Shown here in pieces: positions 41,155 to 50,655 of a stretch of DNA of 51,388 nt. The stretch is taken from contig CAYTTV010000026.1 in assembly GCA_964440915.1 (NCBI GenBank), forward strand, positions 1-51,388. The letters run 5' to 3'. The position numbers and the translations under genes are program-made. Under the pieces are notes generated by a model. The model searched no databases and was not told the DNA's origin. It saw only the letters and a program-made list of their open reading frames with translations. Position 1 is the first letter of the stretch. Each line of letters starts with the position of its first letter. The stretch comes from CAMPJM01 sp964440915. GTDB taxonomy: Bacteria; Bacteroidota; Bacteroidia; Cytophagales; Cyclobacteriaceae.

Positions 41155-43407
41155 CTACACATGAATTTTAAGTTTTGCAAAGCTAAGCAATAAAGTTTTT
41201 TCTCCAACATTATTTTCAAAGGCAACTTTGGCTTTCCTATTGGCTCCTTGTACCTCCATGGCTTTTACTACGCCGAAACCAAATTTCGGATGCTCTACTT
41301 TCATGCCTACGTCTAAGTTAGAGGTGTCGCTAGGGGCAAAGTCAGCAGAAGGTTTATAAGCAGTAGCTTTATCGGCAGGCTTTGCCAGGGCTGGTGCTTT
41401 CATACTATTCACTAAGTTTCGTGCATAGTCTGCGTTTCCTGCCAGCTCCCTGTTTACGCCCACTTGACGGCTTATTTGGATGCAGTTGGGATCTATTTCT
41501 TCCAAAAACCTGCTTGGCTCACAATTTTTCAACCTGCCAAAACGGTATCGGCTAAGGGCATAGGAAAGGAATAGCTTGTTCTCTGCACGTGTAATGGCCA
41601 CGTAAAATAGCCTTCTTTCTTCCTCTAAATCTGAGCGGCTGCTCAGCATCATTTGTGAAGGGAAAAGATCCTCTTCCATTCCCACCAAGTAAACGTTCTT
41701 AAACTCTAATCCTTTGGAGCCGTGAATGGTCATTAAAGTCACGCTGTCTTCGTCATCGGTTTTTGTGTCGGCGTCAGTGATCAGCGCGATTTCTTGCAAA
41801 AAGGAGCCCAAGCTCTTGTCCTCATTCTCCGGATTATCAACAAACTCCTTTATGGCATTCAAAAGTTCCTGAACGTTCTCGTAGCGGTTAAGTCCTTCAA
41901 TCGTTTTGTCTTCGTATAGCTCTTTTAGGAGCCCAGAGTTTTTGGCTATATGACTTGCTGCCTCAAAAGCATCCTTATTGTTCACGCTCACCACAAAGCT
42001 CTTGATCATGGTGGCAAAATCGTCTATAGCATTGGCCGTTCTGCCACTGATAAACTGGTCCACATGACAAACAACTTCCCAGAGTGTCATGCTGTGGTCT
42101 TCTGCTGCCACGATGAGTTTATCCACACTGCTGGGGCCAATCCCTCTTTTAGGAAGATTGATGATTCGCCTTAGGGCCTGCTCATCGTTATGGTTGACGG
42201 AAAATCGAATATAGGACAAAAGGTCCTTGATTTCTTTGCGTTGGTAGAACGAGAGCCCACCGATGATCCTGTATTTTATATTCATTCGGCGCAATGCCTC
42301 TTCTATAGCCCTGGACTGGCTGTTGGTGCGGTAGAGTACGGCGAAATCACTGTTTCGCAGCTGATTGTTCATCTTTTCCTCAAATATGGAAGAGGCTACT
42401 AATTTGCCTTCCTCATTGTCGGTTGTAGCCTTAATCAATGTAATTGGAGACCCTAAAGGGTTCGATGTCCAAACATTCTTTTTCAGTTGCGCCCTGTTTT
42501 TAACGATAATAGAATTGGCCGCATTCACAATATTTTGTGTAGAACGATAGTTCTGTTCCAGCTTAATGATCTTGAGGTCAGGAAAGTCCTTCTCGAAATT
42601 CAGGATGTTTTGAATATCAGCACCTCGGAAAGCATAAATGCTCTGAGCATCATCTCCAACAACAGCTATGTTTTGATGGACTGCAGAAAGCTTTTTGGTA
42701 ATCAGGTACTGTGATAAGTTTGTATCCTGGAACTCATCTACCAAAACATAATGAAAGCGATGCTGGTATTTGTTCAATACGTCTGGATGGTCTTTGAAAA
42801 GGACATTTGTGTTGAACAGCAAATCATCAAAGTCCATCGCATCTGATTTGAAGCATCTTTGAACATAGGCTTTGTATATGTTGCCCATTTCAGGCTTCAG
42901 GTTTTCTTCATCATCCGAACGGTATACGGGGTTGTTCAAGTAGGCCTGCCAAGAAACCAACCTGTTCTTTGCTCCAGATATCCTGTTTAGCACAACGTTG
43001 GCTTTGTACAACTTGTCGTCCAGCCCCATTTCTTTTACAATGTTCTTGATCAGTGATTTGGAGTCGTCTGTATCATATATGGTGAAATTGGATGGATAGC
43101 CCAACCTTCCTGCCTCTGCTCTCAGGATGCGGGCGAAAACAGAGTGAAATGTACCCATCCACAAATTCCTGGCATCGCTGCCAGCCACCTTTTCGATCCG
43201 CCTGCGCATTTCCTGTGAAGCTTTGTTCGTGAAAGTTAAGGCTAGGATATTGAATGGGTCAACGCCTTTGGCTTTTATAAGATGTGCTATTCTATAGGTA
43301 AGTACCCGTGTTTTCCCAGAACCTGCCCCCGCAATGATCATGGAAGGGCCTTCTGTATTGGTAACACCTTCCAGTTGAGGTTCGTTGAGTTCTTTTAAAT
43401 AATCCAT
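41155..43407 (-). CDS. uvrD: UvrD/PcrA-type ATP-dependent DNA helicase
   Basis: 750 residues. The SF1A motifs are complete and in order: Q-motif (LNEPQLEGV), Walker A GAGSGKT (27-33), LALTFTNKASQEMRRRI, VDEFQDTNLSQY (II), VVGDDAQSIYAFRGA (III), LEQNYRST (IV), VTLMTIHGSKGLEFKNVYL (V) and RRLFYVAITRAE (VI). The C-terminal Tudor-like segment (VGMKVEHPKFGFGVVKAMEV) is the RNA-polymerase-binding part of PcrA/UvrD. It acts in nucleotide excision and mismatch repair and in removing stalled polymerase or RecA. Length is normal. Confidence 0.96.
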   Translation of the reverse strand: MDYLKELNEPQLEGVTNTEGPSMIIAGAGSGKTRVLTYRIAHLIKAKGVDPFNILALTFTNKASQEMRRRIEKVAGSDARNLWMGTFHSVFARILRAEAGRLGYPSNFTIYDTDDSKSLIKNIVKEMGLDDKLYKANVVLNRISGAKNRLVSWQAYLNNPVYRSDDEENLKPEMGNIYKAYVQRCFKSDAMDFDDLLFNTNVLFKDHPDVLNKYQHRFHYVLVDEFQDTNLSQYLITKKLSAVHQNIAVVGDDAQSIYAFRGADIQNILNFEKDFPDLKIIKLEQNYRSTQNIVNAANSIIVKNRAQLKKNVWTSNPLGSPITLIKATTDNEEGKLVASSIFEEKMNNQLRNSDFAVLYRTNSQSRAIEEALRRMNIKYRIIGGLSFYQRKEIKDLLSYIRFSVNHNDEQALRRIINLPKRGIGPSSVDKLIVAAEDHSMTLWEVVCHVDQFISGRTANAIDDFATMIKSFVVSVNNKDAFEAASHIAKNSGLLKELYEDKTIEGLNRYENVQELLNAIKEFVDNPENEDKSLGSFLQEIALITDADTKTDDEDSVTLMTIHGSKGLEFKNVYLVGMEEDLFPSQMMLSSRSDLEEERRLFYVAITRAENKLFLSYALSRYRFGRLKNCEPSRFLEEIDPNCIQISRQVGVNRELAGNADYARNLVNSMKAPALAKPADKATAYKPSADFAPSDTSNLDVGMKVEHPKFGFGVVKAMEVQGANRKAKVAFENNVGEKTLLLSFAKLKIHV

Positions 43408-43601
43408 GCTTAATTCCAGTCTTCAAAACATGCAATTTACAAACATACTTGGTGATTTGCAGCCTTAATATTGAATATCTTCTAAGGGTTTTGTTTTTCT
43501 ATTGGAGGGTTATCATTTACATTGCAGATGCGGGAGACGCAAAGGCAAAATATTGAATGTGCCTATGGTTTAGCGATGAGTGCATATAGTTAAAGTTTAC
43601 C

Positions 43602-44738
43602 ATGAGTATTAGCCAAAAATTAGCCAAAAAACTAGCAACAAGGAGGGAGCAAGCTATTTTGCGCACACTTTCCGTTGATCTTGGGGGTACCGATTTCCTT
43701 TCCAATGATTATTTAGGGTTGGCCAAGTCGCCAGTTCTTAGGAGTCGAATTCAAGATGATTATAACCAATTATCGGATGCAATGAATGGCGCCACAGGAT
43801 CCAGGTTGCTATCGGGCAACACCACTTATGCTGAAGATTTGGAAGGGTATTTGGCCAAGCTGTTTTTAGGAGAGCGTGCCCTACTATTTAATTCAGGGTA
43901 TACCGCAAACTTGGCTGTGCTTTCCACAATTCCCCAGCGGGGCGACACGATCATTCTCGATGAGTTGGCGCATGCTTGTATGAAGGAAGGTGCGAGGCTA
44001 AGTTATGCTCAAAAGCTATCCTTCCGTCATAATGACCTTAATGACCTCGAGAAAAAACTGGATAAAAGCCAAGGAGATATTTTCGTTGTGGTGGAATCTG
44101 TTTATTCCATGGATGGTGATATCGTTCCGCTGGAGGCACTCCTGAGCTTATGTAAAAAATATAAAGCAAACCTCATAATGGATGAAGCCCACAGCACAGG
44201 TATTTGGGGAAGTAAAGGCAGTGGCCTTGCATGTGCAATGGGTATGGAAAAAGAAGTGTTTGCTCGTGTTTATACTTTTGGAAAAGCTATGGGAGTTCAT
44301 GGCGCTGTTGTGGTGGGAGACGATGTTCTAATACAATTTCTGGTAAATTTTGCCAGGCCTTTTATATATACGACGGCGTTGCCCACACATAGTCTTGTAG
44401 CCATCCGTGCTGCTTTTGACTATTTAGCCCAAAATATTCAGCTTCAAGCTCAGTTGAAAGAAAATATTGGGTGTTTTAAAACCCATGCCGTTCCACAGTT
44501 GGTAAAGGTGGGAGTAGAGGTTGTTGAAAGCAATAGTGCTATCCAAGCAATTGTAATCCCAGGCGTGGAAAGAGTAAAAAAGGTGGCCGAAGCACTGCAA
44601 CATAAAGGCTTTAATGTGAGGCCTATCCTTTCCCCCACAGTGAGAGTGGGATCAGAAAGGCTTAGGCTTTGCCTGCATAGCTATAATACAAAAGAAGAAA
44701 TTGATAGTTTGATAAAAGAGATTTCTCACCTATTGTAA
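43602..44738 (+). CDS. BioF-like alpha-oxoamine synthase (8-amino-7-oxononanoate synthase family)
   Basis: 378 residues, PLP fold type I. FLSNDYLGLAKSP, GATGSRLLSGNT, LFNSGYTANLAVLSTIP, VESVYSMDGDIVPLEALL, DEAHSTGIWG and the Schiff-base Lys228 in TFGKAMGVHGAVVVG are the hallmarks of the family, which condenses an acyl-CoA or acyl-ACP with an amino acid. BioF is the most likely identity because of length, but no other biotin gene is nearby. Serine palmitoyltransferase, which many Bacteroidota have for sphingolipids, is a less likely alternative. Confidence 0.88.
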   Translation: MSISQKLAKKLATRREQAILRTLSVDLGGTDFLSNDYLGLAKSPVLRSRIQDDYNQLSDAMNGATGSRLLSGNTTYAEDLEGYLAKLFLGERALLFNSGYTANLAVLSTIPQRGDTIILDELAHACMKEGARLSYAQKLSFRHNDLNDLEKKLDKSQGDIFVVVESVYSMDGDIVPLEALLSLCKKYKANLIMDEAHSTGIWGSKGSGLACAMGMEKEVFARVYTFGKAMGVHGAVVVGDDVLIQFLVNFARPFIYTTALPTHSLVAIRAAFDYLAQNIQLQAQLKENIGCFKTHAVPQLVKVGVEVVESNSAIQAIVIPGVERVKKVAEALQHKGFNVRPILSPTVRVGSERLRLCLHSYNTKEEIDSLIKEISHLL

Positions 44739-44788
44739 AACTTTATAGCTCGCTTATAATTTATCATTCCAACCCTCACATTTTTTGT

Positions 44789-45991
44789 ATGAAAAATCTA
44801 GAGCAGCTTTCTTTTGATAATACGTCTATTGCCTTTGCTTCGAGGTCTACCAAGGAGTTGAGAAGGATGTATTGGTTGTTTGCCGCTATGAATAATCGTT
44901 TCTTAGTGCGCGGAGGCACCTATATAGTCAAACTGGCTTTGAAAATAGGCCTTCCCGTAGAAGGGATAATTAAGCATACCGTTTTCAAGCATTTTTGTGG
45001 AGGAGAAACCATTGAGGACAGCGAGGAGACTATTCAATCTCTGGCAAAATATAATATAGGGACCATACTTGACTATGCCGTAGAAGCTGAAGAGACAGAA
45101 GCAGGTTTTGACAATACTGCAGCAGAAATAATGAGGACTATTGATAAAGCAAAGAATTCAGCTAATGTTCCTTTCTGTGTTTTTAAGGCTACAGGTTTGG
45201 CTTCAGGTACTATTCTAGCAAAAAAACAAAAGGGTGCATTGGACGAGAAGGACATACAGGCTTATGAAAATATTGTGAGCAGGGTAGAGGCGATATGCAG
45301 GCATGCGTATGAAAGCAATGTTCGCATATTTGTAGACGGAGAGGAGAGTTGGATGCAGGATGCAATAGACGAGATTGTGTATGATATGATGCGGAAGTAC
45401 AATAAAGAAAAGCCGATCATTTATAATACCTATCAAATGTACCGTAAAGACATGCTTTCGCGACTGAAGATTGCCTTTCAGCACGCAGCTACTTATCAAT
45501 ATTATCTAGGGGTAAAATTAGTAAGGGGAGCCTATATGGAAAAAGAGCGTGACCGTGCAGCCTATCATGGCTATGAAGATCCTATCCATCGCAACAAAGC
45601 TGCCACAGACAGTGATTATAACAGGGCATTGAAATTTTGCCTCGATAACAAGCAGCGAATAGCCTTGTGCTCTGGTTCGCATAATGAGTATAGCAATTAC
45701 TACCTCTTTTTGCTCATGGAAAAGCATGGTCTAAAAAATAATGATGAAAGGGTATATTTTGCCCAACTTTATGGGATGAGCGATAATATTTCTTATAGCC
45801 TGGCCAAAGTGGGGTTTAATGTAGCCAAATATGTGCCTTATGGCCCCTTGAAAGCGGTGATGCCTTATTTGTTCCGAAGGGCGGAGGAAAACACCTCGAT
45901 TGCAGGACAAAGTAGCCGCGAACTTTTGCTTGTAAAAAAGGAGCTGGCAAGGAGAAGGAAAATTGCTATGGGGGAAACGTCGGGCTGGTAG
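44789..45991 (+). CDS. Proline dehydrogenase (single-domain PRODH)
   Basis: 400 residues. FAD-dependent TIM-barrel enzyme that oxidises proline to pyrroline-5-carboxylate. Conserved features include VKLVRGAYMEKERDRA, CSGSHNEYSNYYLF (active-site barrel strand), QLYGMSDNISYSLA and the C-terminal VPYGPLKAVMPYLFRRAEENTS. That end contains the Tyr and the Arg-Arg pair that bind proline. It is the stand-alone form, not the bifunctional PutA; the P5C dehydrogenase must be elsewhere. It lies 50 bp downstream of the BioF-like gene on the same strand, but the two have no obvious metabolic link. Confidence 0.93.
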   Translation: MKNLEQLSFDNTSIAFASRSTKELRRMYWLFAAMNNRFLVRGGTYIVKLALKIGLPVEGIIKHTVFKHFCGGETIEDSEETIQSLAKYNIGTILDYAVEAEETEAGFDNTAAEIMRTIDKAKNSANVPFCVFKATGLASGTILAKKQKGALDEKDIQAYENIVSRVEAICRHAYESNVRIFVDGEESWMQDAIDEIVYDMMRKYNKEKPIIYNTYQMYRKDMLSRLKIAFQHAATYQYYLGVKLVRGAYMEKERDRAAYHGYEDPIHRNKAATDSDYNRALKFCLDNKQRIALCSGSHNEYSNYYLFLLMEKHGLKNNDERVYFAQLYGMSDNISYSLAKVGFNVAKYVPYGPLKAVMPYLFRRAEENTSIAGQSSRELLLVKKELARRRKIAMGETSGW

Positions 45992-46012
45992 GCAATATGT
46001 TTACGCCAAATT

Positions 46013-46041
46013 TTTGTAATGAATAATAATCCTTATTTTTG
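46013..46041 (+). promoter_or_regulatory. Promoter of the lysyl-tRNA synthetase gene
   Basis: TTTG at 46013-46016, a 17-nt spacer and TAttTTTG at 46034-46041. Transcription should start near 46048, which places the first in-frame TTG (46039) in the promoter and supports ATG 46063 as the real start. Confidence 0.65.
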
Positions 46042-46062
46042 CACCTCCAAACTGACAATCCT

Positions 46063-47799
46063 ATGCAATTAAGCGAACAAGAGCTACTGAGGCGACAAGA
46101 AAGGGAAGAACTTATAAAATTAGGGATCGACCCTTATCCTTCTGATGAGTTTATAGTAAATGTTTCTGCCGCAGACATCCATACCAATTACGAAAAACAA
46201 AAAACCGACTATAAGGATATTTCCATAGCAGGAAGGATCATGAGCAGGCGCATTATGGGCTCTGCTTCTTTTGTTGAAATTCAAGATGCTACAGGTCGGG
46301 TACAGCTATATTTTAGGAGAGATGATCTATGTCCCGGAGAGGATAAGACGCTATACAATACAGTATTTAAGAAGCTTTTAGGCATAGGGGATATCATTGG
46401 GGTAAAAGGATATGTGTTTACCACACAGACGGGTGAAATCTCTATCCATGTCACAGATTTCAAGTTGCTCACAAAATCGCTTAAGCCCCTTCCTATCGTA
46501 AAGGAAGCAGTAGACGAATCGGGTAACAAAAAGGTATACGATGCCTTTTCTGATCCAGAGCAGCGATATAGACAGCGATATGTAGACCTTATCGTGAACC
46601 CTCATGTGCGCGACACTTTTGTTAAAAGAACGCAGCTCACCAATACCATCCGTGATTTTCTAAATAACAAGGGTTACCTGGAAGTGGAAACGCCCATTTT
46701 GCAGCCTCTCTATGGCGGTGCAGCCGCACGGCCATTCAAGACGCACCATAATACATTGGACATGACACTGTACCTGCGTATTGCAAACGAACTTTACTTA
46801 AAAAGATTGATTGTTGGTGGTTTTGAAGGGGTTTATGAGTTTTCAAAAGACTTTCGCAACGAAGGGATGTCACGTTTTCACAACCCAGAATTTACCCAGA
46901 TAGAGCTTTATGTCGCTTATAAAGACTATAACTGGATGATGGACCTGGTGGAAGAAATGGTCGAGAAAGTGGCTTTAGCGTTACATGGCACTACAGAAGT
47001 GCAAGTTGGGGAGCATACTATTAATTTCCAACGTCCATGGAAGCGATACACCATGTTCGAAGCAATACAGCATTTTACGGGAGTAGATATTTCCGAAATG
47101 GAGGAAGCTCAGTTGCGGGAAACAGCAAAAGAGCTGTCGGTGCCTTTGGATGCCTCCATGGGTAAAGGAAAAATCATTGACGAGATATTTGGCGAGAAAT
47201 GCGAATCTTATCTGATTCAGCCTACTTTCATTACCGACTATCCCGTGGAAATGTCTCCGTTGGCCAAAAAGCATAGGACAAAGGAGGGCTTGGTGGAAAG
47301 GTTCGAAGCCATTTGTAATGGAAAAGAAATCTGTAATTCCTTCTCCGAATTGAACGATCCTATAGACCAAAGGAAAAGATTTGAGGAACAGTTGGAGCTG
47401 GGAAAAAGAGGGGATGACGAGGCCATGGTGCTGGACGAAGATTTCTTGAGGTCACTTGAGTACGGTATGCCGCCTACCGCTGGTTTGGGCATAGGCATAG
47501 ACAGGCTGGCCATGATCATGACCAACTCAAACTCTATTCAAGATGTGATCTTTTTCCCTCAAATGAAGCCAGAGAAGAAAGTCCAGTTGGCCACAGATCA
47601 AGAATATCTGGACAGAGGGGTTCCTGAAGAGCTTATTGAAGTCCTTAAAAAGCTAGGCGTTGTCACCATCGAGCACCTCAACAATGCCGTACCTTCAAAA
47701 TTATTCAATGACGTTTGTGGTATGCGCAAGAAGATGAAACTTAATGATGTGAAGAATCCAACGTTGGAGGAAGTAAAAGCCTGGATTGAACAACAGTAA
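46063..47799 (+). CDS. lysS: Lysyl-tRNA synthetase, class II, with C-terminal extension
   Basis: 578 residues from ATG 46063. An OB-fold anticodon-binding domain (about 50-155) is followed by the class II catalytic core: motif 1 (NNKGYLEVETPILQP), motif 2 (FRNEGMSRFHNPEFTQIELY) and motif 3 (GLGIGIDRLAMIMTNS). The canonical enzyme ends near residue 502 (FFPQMKPE). About 75 more residues follow (LDRGVPEELIEVLKKLGV...), resembling a helix-hairpin-helix or RNA polymerase alpha-CTD-like module. It charges tRNA-Lys. Expressed from its own promoter. Confidence 0.96.
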   Translation: MQLSEQELLRRQEREELIKLGIDPYPSDEFIVNVSAADIHTNYEKQKTDYKDISIAGRIMSRRIMGSASFVEIQDATGRVQLYFRRDDLCPGEDKTLYNTVFKKLLGIGDIIGVKGYVFTTQTGEISIHVTDFKLLTKSLKPLPIVKEAVDESGNKKVYDAFSDPEQRYRQRYVDLIVNPHVRDTFVKRTQLTNTIRDFLNNKGYLEVETPILQPLYGGAAARPFKTHHNTLDMTLYLRIANELYLKRLIVGGFEGVYEFSKDFRNEGMSRFHNPEFTQIELYVAYKDYNWMMDLVEEMVEKVALALHGTTEVQVGEHTINFQRPWKRYTMFEAIQHFTGVDISEMEEAQLRETAKELSVPLDASMGKGKIIDEIFGEKCESYLIQPTFITDYPVEMSPLAKKHRTKEGLVERFEAICNGKEICNSFSELNDPIDQRKRFEEQLELGKRGDDEAMVLDEDFLRSLEYGMPPTAGLGIGIDRLAMIMTNSNSIQDVIFFPQMKPEKKVQLATDQEYLDRGVPEELIEVLKKLGVVTIEHLNNAVPSKLFNDVCGMRKKMKLNDVKNPTLEEVKAWIEQQ

Positions 47800-47910
47800 C
47801 TGTTTAGAGGCATGTTGCGTTGGGCATATCGCAGAAAGAGTAATACCTTATCTTTTTACTTTCTTTTGTCTTGAAAAAACAAAAGCTAAAGACTGTATTT
47901 ATTTCTTAAC

Positions 47911-48008
47911 GTCATTTCTGTTTTCTGATTGGGAAATAAAAATGCCTGCCTCAAACTGGATTTGAGGCAGGCATTTTATTTCCCAATCCCATTATAAATT
48001 GAAATGAC
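47911..48008. repeat. Long nested palindrome, probable bidirectional terminator
   Basis: Core arms 47927-47955 and 47961-47988 pair over about 28 bp with one bulge and a 5-nt loop. An outer pair, GTCATTTC (47911-47918) with GAAATGAC (48001-48008), encloses it. U/A-rich stretches flank the GC-rich part of the stem on both strands. It lies between the lysS gene and a convergent gene. The nested outer pair also fits a small palindromic element. Confidence 0.75.
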
Positions 48009-48086
48009 AAAATAACTAAGGTCGAAGGGCAATTGTATTAAACCAGTACAATTAAATAATATCTCTAATTATTTATCAAACTCAGA

Positions 48087-48761
48087 TCAATAATTTGTCC
48101 GTTTTAGCTTTTCATTCATGTTGCTTAAGAAATCCTTTTGATCTATCAGATTTTCAAGGGTTGTTTCGAACGTTTTTATCTCTTTTAGATTCGGGAACGA
48201 CAGCTTGCCCTTGGCTATAGAGCATGATATTAACAGATTGAAGTAGTTGTATATCAATATCAAGGTTTGAATACTATCAGTTTCGGTCACCTCGAACCCA
48301 GTTCGCTTGGCCGTTCTCTCATTGATGATGTAACTGGTGCCTCGGATCTTTAGGTCTTGAGACGGGCTATTTTCATATTGATCGATAAGCCCTAGAAGCC
48401 CCTCTACATATTGCTGGAGTATGAACTTTGTTCTTAGGTTTCCATTCATTTTGCGGTCGATTACAAAAACGTAATCAAACAAGGTTCCTCCGTGTATTTT
48501 TATCAACCCCTTTTTGGGCTTCTCTGAGATAAAGAGCGGTGAATGGTATATCAGATTTCCGCTTCTTTTTAGCGAAGGCGTGTCATAAAAAGGTGCAATG
48601 ATAGATATCGTTATGGTAAAAGCAAAAATTGCCAAAACATACACCCCCAATAATATTGAAACAAAAGAAAAGACCAGAATGGCTGTTAGTGCACAAAGGC
48701 CTATTAAAATCTGTATTTTATTCTGTTCCTTTTTCGACTTCAGGTAAAAATCGTGTTTCAT
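48087..48761 (-). CDS. Membrane protein of unknown function
   Basis: 224 residues from ATG 48761 (MKHDFYLKSKKEQNKIQ). The frame is open to 48854, but the extra part overlaps a pseudogene remnant in another frame and is unlikely to be coding. Two hydrophobic segments (about 18-40 and 42-62) are followed by a soluble domain of about 150 residues with no motif I recognise. It may be an accessory or defence-region gene given its degraded surroundings, but there is no direct evidence. Confidence 0.55.
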   Translation of the reverse strand: MKHDFYLKSKKEQNKIQILIGLCALTAILVFSFVSILLGVYVLAIFAFTITISIIAPFYDTPSLKRSGNLIYHSPLFISEKPKKGLIKIHGGTLFDYVFVIDRKMNGNLRTKFILQQYVEGLLGLIDQYENSPSQDLKIRGTSYIINERTAKRTGFEVTETDSIQTLILIYNYFNLLISCSIAKGKLSFPNLKEIKTFETTLENLIDQKDFLSNMNEKLKRTNY

Positions 48762-48783
48762 ATGACAGTCTCTTGTAGTGGCT

Positions 48784-49356
48784 TTATCCAGCATTTTCAT
48801 AAGCAGTTTTAACCCAATTGATGACTTCATCATTGATGTCGTGGAAGTTTTCAACTTTGATCTTATGCGAGCACATTGCGTTTGGTTTTTCCGCCTCCAA
48901 TTTCCTTGTCGGTTCTTGCCCTTTCAGATTAATCCCAATTTCAAAATGCGTCTTCGTAGTAGGATTGAGCGTTGCAAACTGTTTCTGTCACCTTAAACTC
49001 ACATAAGTTTTCTTGGGTGAGATCACTATGTCCTTTCCAAAAGTCTGGATCTTGGAAATTTGTTTATCATAATGGGTTTCAGATGTTCTTTGTCATTTGT
49101 ATTGAGCATCAATCAAGTCGTCCTTGTTCTCCGCCGAAGCCGAGTCCGTTTCTTTGCTTTTATGAGCCACGAGTTTGGCAAACCCATGAGTAAATTTGTA
49201 CTGTTCTTTCAGGAGTTTCACGATCTCGCCGTGTTTTTCAAATTCCTTGCTGATTACAACTCTTTCTTCTTCATTTGCCAGTTTAGCAATCTGTCTAACG
49301 TTTCGGTGGTATCTAAAAAGGCGAAACCACAAACGAACTGCTATGGCATATACCAT
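48784..49356 (-). pseudogene. DUF4287-DUF5655 protein, broken by frameshifts and a stop
   Basis: The 5' part (49356-49093) encodes a DUF4287-like domain: KEFEKHGEIVKLLKEQYKF then THGFAKLVAHKS. After two compensating frameshifts near 49093 and 49072 the reading continues as KEHLKPI and YDKQISKIQTFGKDIVIS, PKKTYVSLR. An in-frame TGA (48990-48988) stands where the family has Arg or another residue (LR-stop-QKQFA). The rest (FEIGINLKGQEPTRKLEAE, NAMCSHKIKVENFHDINDE, INWVKTAYENAG) is the DUF5655 end. Three lesions indicate decay, or less likely sequencing error. The N-terminus is also poorly conserved. Confidence 0.75.
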
Positions 49357-49390
49357 TCTGTTAGTGGCTGGTTTTTTATCTATATTCCTT

Positions 49391-49717
49391 TCAATTATAC
49401 CTATTATACAAGAAAGCAGCTAATTCTTTTTCCACTTTTTTGTATCGTGAGGGATTAAACAGAATAAATAAATTAGCTAGTTGTTGAAGTAAAATCGTGA
49501 TTAAAGAACTAAGAGCTGATGGTGATATTCCATCAATGGTAATTTCATTCCCATTTTTTGATATTTGAGCCCCAATAAAAAATGATTTGTGAACAATTAT
49601 ACTCTTTTCATCGCCGATACCGAATAATTTGAAAGAATACTTTTCTGGAAATTCCTTCTGTAAAGCTTCCATTAATTCTTTACTCGAAGGGAGTGCTTTT
49701 ATTGTTTTTATCTTCAT
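49391..49717 (-). CDS. Hypothetical protein (108 aa)
   Basis: 108 residues. An N-terminal alpha/beta part (KALPSSKELMEALQKEFPEKYSFKLFG, then SIIVHKSFFIGAQIS and NEITIDG) precedes a hydrophobic helix (about 68-88, ALSSLITILLQQLANLFILF) and a basic end. The composition and intact frame suggest a real gene, possibly a tail-anchored membrane protein. I do not recognise a named family. Its stop lies 35 bp before the DUF4287-DUF5655 remnant on the same strand. Confidence 0.5.
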   Translation of the reverse strand: MKIKTIKALPSSKELMEALQKEFPEKYSFKLFGIGDEKSIIVHKSFFIGAQISKNGNEITIDGISPSALSSLITILLQQLANLFILFNPSRYKKVEKELAAFLYNRYN

Positions 49718-50080
49718 AACTAAGCAATTGAAAAGTATTTATTTAATTCATAATAATATATTTGCTCTAAGATTTTTAAACTTGCCCAAAACGAATGGCT
49801 GTAAATGTCGCTGCGGTCTTAAAGGCAGTGTACTGTCCGCATACAGCGAGTTTAAGTTAAAAAAAAGATGCCTGAATTACAACCGAACCCACAGTGGCCA
49901 TTTACCTCGTGTTTGCTGTTGGGTGTTTTTATTTTCTGTGGTCTATTTAACGAAATGCCACTTTTTTGTTTTTTAAAGAGTAGAAAATATCTAGACAATA
50001 AAAATTGTCGTGGACTAGTTTTTTCAAAATAGGTTTGTCGAATATTATATATTAAAACCATGTTCTCCAATTAATTTTCT

Positions 50081-50200
50081 TTATTGTCTTTCTGATTTTT
50101 CCTTTTCATGTTTAATATAGGTTTTCCTTGAGTATTTACGATTTAGCCACATTGAAACTCCTTCCATTAAGCTGCCGAATAACCTTATAATTCCGCCCAT
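50081..50200 (-). CDS. Possible 39-residue small protein
   Basis: ATG 50200 to TAA 50083-50081. It starts MGGIIRLFGSLMEGVSMWLN, a short amphipathic or hydrophobic helix, and ends in a strongly basic and acidic tail (RKYSRKTYIKHEKEKSERQ). No promoter or ribosome site is evident. It may be chance. Confidence 0.25.
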   Translation of the reverse strand: MGGIIRLFGSLMEGVSMWLNRKYSRKTYIKHEKEKSERQ

Positions 50201-50332
50201 AGTTTTGCAATTTATATTTATATCAACTTTAACATAATATGTGAAAAATTTGTTGCTTGTATCAAATCTCTCTTTAGCTTAAATGGTGCTTTTATTGCCT
50301 GTCAACATATATCTCCCTTATAAATCCTAATG

Positions 50333-50447
50333 TAAGGGGTTTTTTATACTTTTAATAATATTGTCGCTAAATGGGTATAAATTTCGGCGGTTTTGAAGAA
50401 CCATGTCAGCCAATCCTGGATGTACCGTAAACCAGTGCCTGCGTCCA
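50333..50447 (-). pseudogene. Tyrosine recombinase (XerD/integrase) C-terminal remnant
   Basis: Fragments of the conserved end of tyrosine recombinases appear in three frames in the right order: MDAGTGLRYIQD, then HGSSK, then TAEIYTHLAT with the nucleophile Tyr, then NIIKSIKNPL. The upstream catalytic domain is not recognisable. Several one-base indels separate the pieces, so the gene is inactive. It probably marks an old mobile element. Confidence 0.65.
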
Positions 50448-50655
50448 TTATAATCCACCTATTGAACTGTGCACTAACAAAATAGTGATCCCACAGCTCA
50501 ATTTCATCCATAATATCCCAATAGATGTAGGTTTTTGTAGAAAGGCCTACAGCATGGATTCTCAGTAGCGCATGAGATTTTGTAGTTGACGGAAACGGCG
50601 GCGTTGAATCGATATTTATTAAATGAGCGGCACGCTTTGATGAATATTTTCATAG

